A DNA stretch of 64,000 nucleotides, from NCBI RefSeq assembly GCF_000496075.1, contig NZ_AWXZ01000038.1, forward strand, positions 117,788-181,787, written 5' to 3'. The stretch's first letter is position 1, and each line of letters begins with the position of its first letter. This document shows, one piece after another, positions 35,213 through 42,898 of this stretch. The position numbers were made by a program, and so were the translations under genes. This DNA comes from Lutibaculum baratangense AMV1 (GTDB lineage Bacteria; Pseudomonadota; Alphaproteobacteria; Rhizobiales; Tepidamorphaceae). The notes under the pieces were generated by a model. That model made no database searches. It was not told the DNA's origin and saw only the letters and a program-made list of their open reading frames with translations.

Positions 35213-36327
35213 CAAAAATACTCCACATTATGCGCCCCCAGAGCGGGCGCCTCGATCTCGGTCCCGGGCGGCGCCCGGAAGGCGTTCGCCACGGGGACCG
35301 GCAGCGCCGCGATCCTTGCCCCCGCCTCGCCCGCGAGAACGTGGGAGAACAGGCCGCGCGCCCGGAAATGCGGGTCGCAGAGCGCCTCTTCCACATCCGC
35401 CACGATGGAGCAGCAGCAATCGGCGATCCTGAACCGCTCCCGCCAGTGTTCGGCCGGCTTCTCCGCCACGCGCTCGACGATCGCGGCCGTCGTCGCGGCC
35501 GGGTCGACCGCGTCGTCGCGCAAGCCCTCGGGCAGGCCAACCACCTCGCAGAACGCCTCCCAAAATTTCTGCTCGATCGGCGCGGCGGCGAGCATCTTGG
35601 CGTCGGCGGTGGCATAGAGCCGGTAGCGCGGCGTGCCGCCGGTCACGAGATCGGTGCCATTGCCGGGCCACTCGCCGGCCGCGAGCCCGTTGCCCAGCGC
35701 CCAGTACATGAAGGTGAAGAGGTTGTCCGACATCGCCACGTCGATATGGGTGCCGCTGCCGGTGCGGTCGCGATCCCTGAGCGCGAGGAGGATGTTCATC
35801 ACCGCGGGATAGGCGCCCCCGGCTATGTCGGCGATCAATGCCGGCGGGACCACGGGATGCCCGAGTTCCCCCATCGACAGAGAGAGAAGCCCCGTGTCGC
35901 CGATGAAGTTGAGATCGTGCCCGGCCGCGTCGCGCTTCGGGCCGCTCTGGCCGTATCCGGTGATCGAGCAGTAGATCGCGCGCGGGTTGATCTTCCGGAC
36001 CTCATCGTAGGACAGGCCGAGGCGCGCCATGACGCCGGGGCGAAACTGCTCGACCACGACGTCCGCGCGCTCGACCAGCGGACGCAGCCTCTCGCGCTCC
36101 GGCGGGTCCTTGAGGTCGACCGCGATGCTCTTCTTACCGCGATTGAGGAGCGCGAAGTTGACGCTGTCGCGGCCCCATTTCGGCGCGTAGGTCCGCATTT
36201 CCTCGCCGCGTCCCGGCCGCTCGACCTTGACGACCTCGGCGCCGGCCTCGGCCAGCATCAGCGTCGCCATAGGCCCCGGCAGGAGCGTCGATAAGTCGAG
36301 GACGAAGACGCCTTCGAGCGGCCGCAT
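35212..36327 (-). CDS. Class III CoA-transferase/alpha-methylacyl-CoA racemase family protein (CaiB/BaiF)
   Basis: The 371-residue protein starts MRPLEGVFVLDLSTLLPGPMATLMLAEAGAEV, continues with KVERPGRGE, LNRGKKSIAVDLK, FRPGVMARLGL and SITGYGQSGP, and has the active-site block AGHDLNFIGDTG (His137-Asp138). The AGHD box and overall length resemble the racemase branch rather than the transferase branch. It could therefore epimerise a 2-methyl or alicyclic acyl-CoA, or transfer CoA. Starts and stops overlap both neighbours by a base, so it is coupled within the operon. Confidence 0.85.
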   Translation of the reverse strand: MRPLEGVFVLDLSTLLPGPMATLMLAEAGAEVVKVERPGRGEEMRTYAPKWGRDSVNFALLNRGKKSIAVDLKDPPERERLRPLVERADVVVEQFRPGVMARLGLSYDEVRKINPRAIYCSITGYGQSGPKRDAAGHDLNFIGDTGLLSLSMGELGHPVVPPALIADIAGGAYPAVMNILLALRDRDRTGSGTHIDVAMSDNLFTFMYWALGNGLAAGEWPGNGTDLVTGGTPRYRLYATADAKMLAAAPIEQKFWEAFCEVVGLPEGLRDDAVDPAATTAAIVERVAEKPAEHWRERFRIADCCCSIVADVEEALCDPHFRARGLFSHVLAGEAGARIAALPVPVANAFRAPPGTEIEAPALGAHNVEYF

Positions 36328-36968
36328 CAGTCCTTCCCCCCGTCGCGCCTCGCCGCCGCGACGACGGCCGCCCGCGCCGGGGCGTAGGCGGGCGTGCCGT
36401 AGACCTCAAAGAGCGCGCTCGTGACGTCGAAATGCCGGGTCAGACCGCCGCGCATCACCCGCTCCACCGGCCCGTCCCTGTAGCCGAGCCCGAGCTTGCA
36501 GGTGAGGTCGAGGTCCTTCTGCGTCGCGAGCCCCTCGTCGAGGAAGCGCAGGGCGGCGTTGTATTTCGGGCGCACGAGGCGATCGACGATGCGGCCCGCC
36601 TGGTCGCCGCACACAACGACGGTGAGGCCCGCGGCCTCGAACATGTCCCTGGCCGCCGCGACGGCCTTGTCGTTCGTCTCGGGCCGCCGCACGAGCTCGA
36701 CGAGCGGCGAGGGGTCGTCCTGCCCGTTGCGGTAGCGGGCAAAGCCGACGACGGTCTCCAAGCCCGGTTCGACGGGCTCGCCGGTGTGGACGCCGAGACA
36801 TTCCGTCCCGAGCTCGACGAGCACCGCCGCCTTGTCCGGCCGGGCCGAGACCAGCTCGCCGAGGAACACGACGATGTCGGCCTCCTCCTCGCCGACGGCC
36901 GCCTGCCGAAATCCGTCGCCTGTTGGAAACGACCGGCTCTCGCCGGGCCCGATGATCGCGTACTTCAT
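36327..36968 (-). CDS. Stand-alone 3-hydroxyacyl-CoA dehydrogenase C-terminal-domain protein
   Basis: A 213-residue protein. Residues about 110-190 form a 3HCDH C-terminal (dimerisation) domain: GDQAGRIVDRLVRPKYNAALRFLDEGLATQKDLDLTCKLGLGYRDGPVE. The N-terminal 105 residues have Rossmann-like strands (KYAIIGPGE, EADIVVFLGEL), but the glycine-rich NAD motif and catalytic His are absent. Alone it should not be a dehydrogenase. It ends and begins within a few bases of its neighbours and lies directly after a full 3-hydroxyacyl-CoA dehydrogenase gene, so it may be an accessory subunit or a binding protein for the same acyl-CoA. Confidence 0.75.
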   Translation of the reverse strand: MKYAIIGPGESRSFPTGDGFRQAAVGEEEADIVVFLGELVSARPDKAAVLVELGTECLGVHTGEPVEPGLETVVGFARYRNGQDDPSPLVELVRRPETNDKAVAAARDMFEAAGLTVVVCGDQAGRIVDRLVRPKYNAALRFLDEGLATQKDLDLTCKLGLGYRDGPVERVMRGGLTRHFDVTSALFEVYGTPAYAPARAAVVAAARRDGGKD

Positions 36969-36972
36969 CCGA

Positions 36973-37854
36973 TCAGCCTCCGAACATCGCGTCGCGGTCG
37001 TAGGTGTAGAAGCCCTTGCCGGCCTTGCGACCGAGCAGCCCCGCCGCCACCATGCGGCGCAGGAGCGGCGGCGTCGCCGCGCGCGGATCGAGCGTGATGG
37101 GGTAGAACGCCTCGCAGAGCCGCAGCTGGGTGTCGAGCCCGACGAGGTCGACGAGCTCGAGCGGCCCCATCTTGTAGCCGAGGCCGGTCTTGATCGCCGC
37201 GTCGATGGCCGTCGGTTCCGCGACGCCGGCCTCGACGGCCCGGATCGCGTCGTTGTTGAACGGCACGAGGAGCGCGTTGAGGATGAAGCCCGGCTTGTCC
37301 TGCGTCTCGACCGGCACCTGATCGCAGGTCTCGGTCCACGCCCACGCCGCCTGGAAGGTCTCCGGCGAGGTCAGGAGGCCCGGCGACATCTCGATCAGCT
37401 TCATGAGCTGGGCCGGCAGGCAGAAATGCATGCCGACGACCTTGTCCGGCCGCTGGCTGCCCGCCGCGATTTCGGTGATCGACAGGGTCGAGGTGTTGGA
37501 GGCGAAGATCGTGTCGTGCCCGCAGATCCCGTCGAGCAGACCGAGAAGCTCACGCTTGGCCTGCAGGTCCTCGTAGATCGCCTCGATCACCAGGTCGCAG
37601 CCGGACAGCTCCTCCAGGCGCGTCGTGTGGCTCAAGCCCGCGAGCGCCTGGTCCCGGTCAGCCTCGCTCATCTTCCCGCGGTCGACGGACTTGCCGAAGA
37701 AACCTTCCGTCTGTTTACGCGCCCGCGCGAGCGAATCTTCCGAGACGTCGCAGGCGACGGTGCGGAAGCCGGCGCGCGCCGCGACGATGGCGATGCCGGC
37801 GCCCATGGTGCCGCCGGCGCCGCAGACGCCGACTGTCTCGATCTTCCCGGTCAT
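36973..37854 (-). CDS. 3-hydroxyacyl-CoA dehydrogenase (3-hydroxybutyryl-CoA dehydrogenase type)
   Basis: A 293-residue, single-unit enzyme with the NAD-binding loop GVCGAGGTMGAGIA, an acidic residue after the second strand (ACDVSED), FASNTSTLSITEIA, the catalytic His in VVGMHFCLPAQLMKLIEM and a C-terminal helical domain (GFILNALLVPFNNDAIRAVEAG, GLGYKMGPLELVDLVGLD). The HFCLPA box differs from the common HFFNP, which suggests a bulky or alicyclic substrate. It oxidises a 3-hydroxyacyl-CoA to the 3-oxoacyl-CoA. It overlaps the acyl-CoA dehydrogenase gene by four bases. Confidence 0.92.
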   Translation of the reverse strand: MTGKIETVGVCGAGGTMGAGIAIVAARAGFRTVACDVSEDSLARARKQTEGFFGKSVDRGKMSEADRDQALAGLSHTTRLEELSGCDLVIEAIYEDLQAKRELLGLLDGICGHDTIFASNTSTLSITEIAAGSQRPDKVVGMHFCLPAQLMKLIEMSPGLLTSPETFQAAWAWTETCDQVPVETQDKPGFILNALLVPFNNDAIRAVEAGVAEPTAIDAAIKTGLGYKMGPLELVDLVGLDTQLRLCEAFYPITLDPRAATPPLLRRMVAAGLLGRKAGKGFYTYDRDAMFGG

Positions 37855-39017
37855 TTTGCGATGAAGCTCCTGCCGATGAGCTGGCGGTGGATCTGGTTCG
37901 CACCCTCCCATATCTGCGTGATCTTGGCGTCGCGCATCAGCCGCTCGACGCGGTAGTCGCCGCAATAGCCGTAGCCGCCGAACAACTGCACGGCCTCCGA
38001 CGAGATCTTCATCGCCAGGTCGGATGCGCGCAGCTTGGCGACCGACGCCTCGAGGCCGAAATCGTCGGCGCCGTCGTCGACGAGGCCCCCGACATAATCG
38101 AGCCAGAGCTCGGCCAACGCGAGTTCCGCCGCCATGTCGGCGATGGCGAACTGGTTGCCCTGGAAGTCGATGATGCGCCGCCCGCCCTGCTGGCGCTCGT
38201 TGGTGTATTCGACCATGTCTGTGAAAGCGGCGCGCGCAATGCCGAGCGCATGCGCGGCGATCGAGGGGCGCGACTTGTTGAGCGAGGAGAGCAGGATTTT
38301 CAGGCCCTCGCCCGGCTCGCCGATCAGATTCGCGCGCGGGACGCGGCAGCCGGTGAAGGCCAGAGCAGCCGTCGACGAGGCGCGGTGCCCCATCTTCTCC
38401 TCCAGCCGCACCACCTCGAGGCCTGGCGTCCCCTTCTCCAATACGAGGACCGAAATCGCCTTCTTCGGATCCTCGATCCCGCTCCACTTGCCGAACAGCA
38501 GGATGCGATCGGCCACGTCGCCGTTCGTGATGAAGATCTTGCCGCCGTCGACCACGATCTCGTCGCCGTCGAGCGTGAAGCGCGTCTTCATGCCGGTGGC
38601 GTCGGAGCCGGCATCCGGCTCAGTGATGGCGAGCGAGCCGAGTCCGCCCTCCGCGATGCACGGCAGGAGCCGCTGCTTCTGCTCCTCCGTGCCCAGGTCG
38701 ATGAGCGGCTTCATGCTGTGGAAGTTCGTGGCGTAGATGATGCCGGTCGAGGCGCAGGCGGCGGAGATCACCTTCACCACCTCGAGATAGAGGCGGTAGG
38801 ACATCCTCGCCCCGCCATACTCCTCCGGCACGAAGATCGCATTGAGGCCGAGCTCGTTGATCGCGTGGACGTTGTCCCACGGGAAGGCGTGCTCACGGTC
38901 GAAGCGCTCGGCATTGGGCTCGATGACCTCCGCGGCGCAGCGGCGCACCTGGTCGAGCACCATCTGCTCGTCCTCGCTCCAGCCGCGCCGGCGCTCGAGC
39001 TGCTCGAAGATCCGCAT
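37851..39017 (-). CDS. Acyl-CoA dehydrogenase
   Basis: A 388-residue flavoprotein with all family marks: the substrate/FAD loop LGSLAITEPDAGSDATGMKT, IFITNGDVAD, MGHRASSTAALAF, the FAD-binding LFGGYGYCGDYRVERLMRDAKITQIWEG and the probable catalytic base Glu371 in IWEGANQIHR. It introduces an alpha-beta double bond into an acyl-CoA and passes electrons to ETF. Its neighbours are a hydratase, an SDR and a ligase. In the alicyclic pathway this place is held by cyclohexanecarboxyl-CoA dehydrogenase (AliB). Substrate chain length cannot be judged from the sequence. Confidence 0.93.
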   Translation of the reverse strand: MRIFEQLERRRGWSEDEQMVLDQVRRCAAEVIEPNAERFDREHAFPWDNVHAINELGLNAIFVPEEYGGARMSYRLYLEVVKVISAACASTGIIYATNFHSMKPLIDLGTEEQKQRLLPCIAEGGLGSLAITEPDAGSDATGMKTRFTLDGDEIVVDGGKIFITNGDVADRILLFGKWSGIEDPKKAISVLVLEKGTPGLEVVRLEEKMGHRASSTAALAFTGCRVPRANLIGEPGEGLKILLSSLNKSRPSIAAHALGIARAAFTDMVEYTNERQQGGRRIIDFQGNQFAIADMAAELALAELWLDYVGGLVDDGADDFGLEASVAKLRASDLAMKISSEAVQLFGGYGYCGDYRVERLMRDAKITQIWEGANQIHRQLIGRSFIAK

Positions 39018-39724
39018 CAGTGGTTCATCCCCTGTCCGCCGTCCATGTAGATCGTCTCGCCCGTGAGGAAGCCGATATCCTCGGAATAGAGCGTGCCGAC
39101 GAGGCGAGCGACCTCTTCGGCCGAGCCCGGCCGTTTCACGGGCACGCGCCTTTCGAGCCAGCGCCGCACATTGTCCCGGGCGAGGAACTCGTGGTTGAGG
39201 TCCGTGTCGATATAGCCCGGCGCCACGTCGAGCACCCTGATCCCCGCATCCGCCCACTCGACGGCGAGGCAGCGGGTGATCGCGCCGACCGCAGCCTTCG
39301 ACGCGCAGTAAGCGACGTTCTGGGCAACGCCCAGCTTGTCGAAGAACGAGCCGATATTGATGATCAGCCCGCCGCCATTCGCCCTGATATGCGGATAGGC
39401 CTCGCGGCACGCGACGACGACGGCCGTCGCATTGAGCCTGACGCTGCGCTCGAACTCCTCCGCCGTAAGACTCTCGCTCGGCGTGGCGACATGATGGCCC
39501 GCATTGTTCACGAGCCCCGCGATCGGCCCCTTCGCCGCGATGGCGGCGATGGCCTCGGCGACCTTGGCCTCGTCCGTCATGTCGCAGGCGAGCCCGTAAC
39601 CGACCGGCGCCTCGCCCGAGCGCGACAGGCAGGCGATCCGCCGGCCGCGCCGGTCGAGCTCGACGGCGATGGCGGCCCCGATCCCTCGGCTGCCGCCCGT
39701 GACGACGATCTGGCCCTCAGACAT
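39017..39724 (-). CDS. Short-chain dehydrogenase (possible 2-hydroxyacyl-ring-CoA dehydrogenase)
   Basis: A 235-residue classical SDR with TGGSRGIG, NNAGHH, INIGSFFDK, YCASK (catalytic Tyr-Lys) and FLTGETIYMDGG. It overlaps the hydratase gene by eight bases and shares one base with the acyl-CoA dehydrogenase start. In cyclohexanecarboxylate degradation an SDR (BadH) oxidises 2-hydroxycyclohexanecarboxyl-CoA to the beta-keto ester that the BadI-type hydrolase then opens. The neighbouring BadI-like crotonase makes that role plausible here, though the fold alone does not prove it. Confidence 0.88.
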   Translation of the reverse strand: MSEGQIVVTGGSRGIGAAIAVELDRRGRRIACLSRSGEAPVGYGLACDMTDEAKVAEAIAAIAAKGPIAGLVNNAGHHVATPSESLTAEEFERSVRLNATAVVVACREAYPHIRANGGGLIINIGSFFDKLGVAQNVAYCASKAAVGAITRCLAVEWADAGIRVLDVAPGYIDTDLNHEFLARDNVRRWLERRVPVKRPGSAEEVARLVGTLYSEDIGFLTGETIYMDGGQGMNH

Positions 39725-40484
39725 CTCGGAAATCCGGCTTCCGCTTCTCCGCGAAGGCGGCCATGCCCTCCTCCGCGTCCTCGGTGCGATAGGCGAGCGT
39801 GGCGAGATCGGCCTCCGTGCGCAGGCCCTCGTGGACCGGCAGGTCGAGCGCCCGCGTCACCGCCTCTAGCGCCATCTCGAGCACCGGCAGGCTGTAGCGG
39901 GTGAACTCGCCGGTGAACTGGAGCGCGGCCGCGAGGGGATCGCCTTCGAGGATACGGTTGACGAGGCCGATCCTCACCGCCTCTTCGGCGTCGACCGAGC
40001 GACCCGTCATGATCAGCTCGAGCGCGCGCGCCTCACCCACGACCCGCGGTAGACGCTGGGTGCCGCCATAGCCTGGGATGAGGCCAAGCTTGATCTCGGG
40101 AAGCCCCATCTTCGCGTTCGGGGTCGCGAGCCTGAAGGTGCAGGCCAGCGCCATCTCGAGACCGCCGCCGAACGCATAGCCGTTGATGAGCGCAACCGAG
40201 GCCATCGGCAGGCGCGGGATCCTGGCGAAGACGTGCTGGCCCTTCTCGATGCCGCGGCGCTGCGTCACGAGGTCTCGGTGGCGCAACTCGGGGATGTCGG
40301 CGCCCGCGCAGAACGCTTTCTCGCCCCGGCCCGTAACAACGAGCGCGCGGACCTTCATCGCCGCCACCTCATCGAGAGTGTCGCCGATCTCGTCGAGCAT
40401 CGAGAAGCTCAGCGCGTTGAGGGCCTCGGGTCGATCGAGCGTCACGACTGCGACGCCCTCGACCTCCGTCAGCTCGACGCTCAT
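39717..40484 (-). CDS. Enoyl-CoA hydratase
   Basis: A 255-residue crotonase with a complete catalytic set: CAGADI (oxyanion hole), NGYAFGGGLEMALAC (first Glu) and MGLPEIKLGLIPGYGGTQRLPR (second Glu), ending AFAEKRKPDF. It should therefore hydrate an alpha-beta unsaturated acyl-CoA. This contrasts with the altered crotonase domain of the protein at 32110-34176. It overlaps the ligase gene by four bases and the SDR gene by eight. In the proposed alicyclic route it takes the BadK place. Confidence 0.93.
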   Translation of the reverse strand: MSVELTEVEGVAVVTLDRPEALNALSFSMLDEIGDTLDEVAAMKVRALVVTGRGEKAFCAGADIPELRHRDLVTQRRGIEKGQHVFARIPRLPMASVALINGYAFGGGLEMALACTFRLATPNAKMGLPEIKLGLIPGYGGTQRLPRVVGEARALELIMTGRSVDAEEAVRIGLVNRILEGDPLAAALQFTGEFTRYSLPVLEMALEAVTRALDLPVHEGLRTEADLATLAYRTEDAEEGMAAFAEKRKPDFRDV

Positions 40485-42103
40485 GCGTCCATCCTGGGCT
40501 TGGCGACATAGCGCACGGGGACGGGAGCGAGTTCGCCGCGCTTCAGCATTTCGCCGAGCTCGCGCTTCAGGATCTTGCCGCTCGGCGTCAGCGGGAAGCT
40601 TTCCATGCGCAGGAAGAATTCCGGCATGTCGAACTTCGACAGGCCCTCCGCCGCGAGGTGATCGAGCACCTCGTCCGGAAGAACCGTGCCGACGACCGCG
40701 ATGCAGACGCGCTCGCCGAGCCGCTCGTCGGGCACGGCGAAGCAGGCGACGCGGTCGACAGCCGCGTGGCGCAGCGCCAGCGCCTCGATATTGGCCGGAT
40801 AGATGTTGTGGCCGCCGCGGATGATGAGGTCCTTGAGCCGCCCGACGATTTTCAGGTTGCCCCCCTCGTCGACCACCCCGAGATCGCCGGAGAGGAACCA
40901 GCCGTCCCGGTTGAAGCTCTGTTCGGTCGGCCCCTGCGCGTCGAAATAGCCGAGCATCAGGGCACCGCCCCGCCCGGTAATGTGGCCGACCTCGCCCGTC
41001 GCGACCTCCCGGTCGGCATCCTCGGGCGCGAAGAGCCTCACCTCGTAGGCCTTGCCGCCCCGCCCGCAGGTCGTCGTCACGATGTCGGTCGGATCGTCCG
41101 GGTGGGTGTACTGGTGCGAGGAGTTCTCGGTCATGCCGTAGATGTTCTGCGGCTTGATGCCCTGCCCGACGAAGGCTTCCGCCGTGGTCGGGGGAATGGG
41201 CGAGCCCGCCATGTAGAACACCGAGACGGAGCCCATGCGCGCGATGCCGCGCTGCCGCTGCTCGGCGAGCACATCCATCGCGTGCGTCGGCACGCCCATC
41301 ACGTAGGTCGCGCCCGATTCGATGATCCAGTCGAGCCGGCTCATGCCGGCGGGCGGCGCGTCGAGGACGAGCCGGCAACCGGCCACGAGCCACTGCGCCA
41401 CTGCGACCCAGGCGATATGGTGCGACAGGGGCGACAGCGTCAGGAGCACCGTGTCGTGGCCGTGCGCCCAGTCGGCGACGAGATCGCGCGCATTGGCGAG
41501 CAGCGAGTTGTCGGAGTGCATGACGCATTTGGGCGCGCCGGTCGTGCCCGAGGTGAAGGCAAGATAGACGACCTTGTCGGGATCGCCGACCGGCGGCGTC
41601 GCGTTCGGCGCGGCCTTCGGAAAGGTGTCGGGCGTGTAGACGACCTTGAGGCTCGAGATGCCGGCCAGCACCCTGTCGAGGTCGCTGTCGGCCCGGTCGG
41701 CACCCCAGCCGGGCTCGGTCAGCAGCGCCCGCGCCGAGAGCCGCGAGAGGAGCGTACCGATGTCGCCGCAGGTGTAGGTGCGGTGCAGGGAGGGGTTGCA
41801 GGCAAAGCCCTCGCGCGAGCAGGCGAGGAGCATCGCGACCACCTCCATCCGGTTCGACATCCAGACCGAGACCCGGTCGCCACCCTCGAGTCCGTAGATC
41901 CTGAGGTCGGCCGCGATGCCATCGACCCAGGCGCGCAGTTCGCTCCAGCTGAGCGTGCCGTCGCCGCTGGTCAGCGCCGGCGCGTCCGGCCGCGCCTCTG
42001 CATGGCTCACGAGCAGGTCATAGAGCGTCTCGTCCCGCCACACGCCCGCTTCGTAGAACCGGCGGGCGCTCTCAGGATGGTGGAGGGTCAGGAAGGGTCG
42101 CAT
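40481..42103 (-). CDS. Acyl-CoA synthetase (AMP-forming)
   Basis: A 540-residue ANL-superfamily ligase: the phosphate loop FTSGTTGAPKC, the aromatic/A5 motif IYGMTENSS, GWFLSGDLGVVDEGGNLKIVGRLKDLIIRGGHNIYPANIEA (A7-A8 hinge) and the catalytic Lys in LTPSGKILKREL. It activates a free carboxylic acid to its CoA ester at the head of the pathway. The sequence has features of the cyclohexanecarboxylate/long-chain type rather than acetyl-CoA synthetase, but specificity is uncertain. It lies five bases after the BadI-like gene. Confidence 0.92.
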   Translation of the reverse strand: MRPFLTLHHPESARRFYEAGVWRDETLYDLLVSHAEARPDAPALTSGDGTLSWSELRAWVDGIAADLRIYGLEGGDRVSVWMSNRMEVVAMLLACSREGFACNPSLHRTYTCGDIGTLLSRLSARALLTEPGWGADRADSDLDRVLAGISSLKVVYTPDTFPKAAPNATPPVGDPDKVVYLAFTSGTTGAPKCVMHSDNSLLANARDLVADWAHGHDTVLLTLSPLSHHIAWVAVAQWLVAGCRLVLDAPPAGMSRLDWIIESGATYVMGVPTHAMDVLAEQRQRGIARMGSVSVFYMAGSPIPPTTAEAFVGQGIKPQNIYGMTENSSHQYTHPDDPTDIVTTTCGRGGKAYEVRLFAPEDADREVATGEVGHITGRGGALMLGYFDAQGPTEQSFNRDGWFLSGDLGVVDEGGNLKIVGRLKDLIIRGGHNIYPANIEALALRHAAVDRVACFAVPDERLGERVCIAVVGTVLPDEVLDHLAAEGLSKFDMPEFFLRMESFPLTPSGKILKRELGEMLKRGELAPVPVRYVAKPRMDA

Positions 42104-42108
42104 GACGC

Positions 42109-42888
42109 CTACCTGCCGAACCTGGTCGGGTCGGGCTTGCGCTTTTCGCGGAAGGACTCGGAGAGCTCGTGGCTCTCCTCGGTCTCCAGATACGCCCGCA
42201 GCAGGAGGTCGTGCGCCATGCGCGAGAGACCGCCGACGCCGCCGTGCCGGGCGTTGAAGGCCGCCTTGATCGAGGCGAGCGCGAAGGCGCCGCGGTCGGC
42301 GATCTCGAGGGCGAAGATCTTCGTCTCCTCCTGCAGGCGATCGTCTGGCACCACCTTGTTGACGAGCCCGAGCGACAGCGCCTCGGCGGCGCTGATCTTC
42401 GGGTTGCGGTACCAGATCTCCTTGGCCTTCTTCTTGCCGACGAGATCCTCGAGATACCAGGTGCCGTAGCCGGCGTCGTAGGAGCCCATCATCGGGCCGA
42501 CCTGGCGGAAGACGGCGCTTTCCTTCGCGATGGTGCAGTCGCAGACCATCTGCAGGACATTGCCGCCCCCGACCGCGAAGCCGTTGACCGACGCGATCAC
42601 GGGCTTCTGCAGCTTGTCGATCGCCTCGTACATCTCGAGCGTCGGCAGCGTGCCGGCATAGAGGATCGTGTCCTCCATCCCGTCCTTGCGCCCGCCGATG
42701 CAGAAGAACCTGTCCCCCGCCCCAGTCAGCACGATCACGCGGGTGCGCGTCTCGCGCCGGATCGTTTCGATGCAATCGCGTATCTCGTGGCACATGGTCA
42801 GGTTGAACATGTTGCCGTCGTCGGGCCGGTTCAGCGTGATCGTGCCGACGGGGCCGTCTTCTTCGTAGAGGATCGTCTCGTAGCTCAT
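42109..42888 (-). CDS. BadI/MenB-like crotonase (putative ring-opening beta-ketoacyl-CoA hydrolase)
   Basis: A 259-residue crotonase whose key block reads FRQVGPMMGSYDAGYGTWYLEDLVGKKKAKEIWY. This resembles the QVGPxMGSxDxGYG region of 2-ketocyclohexanecarboxyl-CoA hydrolase (BadI) and naphthoate synthase (MenB), including Asp138 and the Tyr of GYG, and lacks the two glutamates of hydratases. The VGGGNVLQMVCD segment also fits BadI. BadI opens a beta-keto ring ester by a retro-Dieckmann reaction. With a ligase, dehydrogenase, hydratase and SDR in the same operon, ring opening of an alicyclic acid is the best inference. A ribosome-binding site (AGGAAG) precedes the ATG. Confidence 0.82.
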   Translation of the reverse strand: MSYETILYEEDGPVGTITLNRPDDGNMFNLTMCHEIRDCIETIRRETRTRVIVLTGAGDRFFCIGGRKDGMEDTILYAGTLPTLEMYEAIDKLQKPVIASVNGFAVGGGNVLQMVCDCTIAKESAVFRQVGPMMGSYDAGYGTWYLEDLVGKKKAKEIWYRNPKISAAEALSLGLVNKVVPDDRLQEETKIFALEIADRGAFALASIKAAFNARHGGVGGLSRMAHDLLLRAYLETEESHELSESFREKRKPDPTRFGR

Positions 42889-42898
42889 CGAACTTCCT

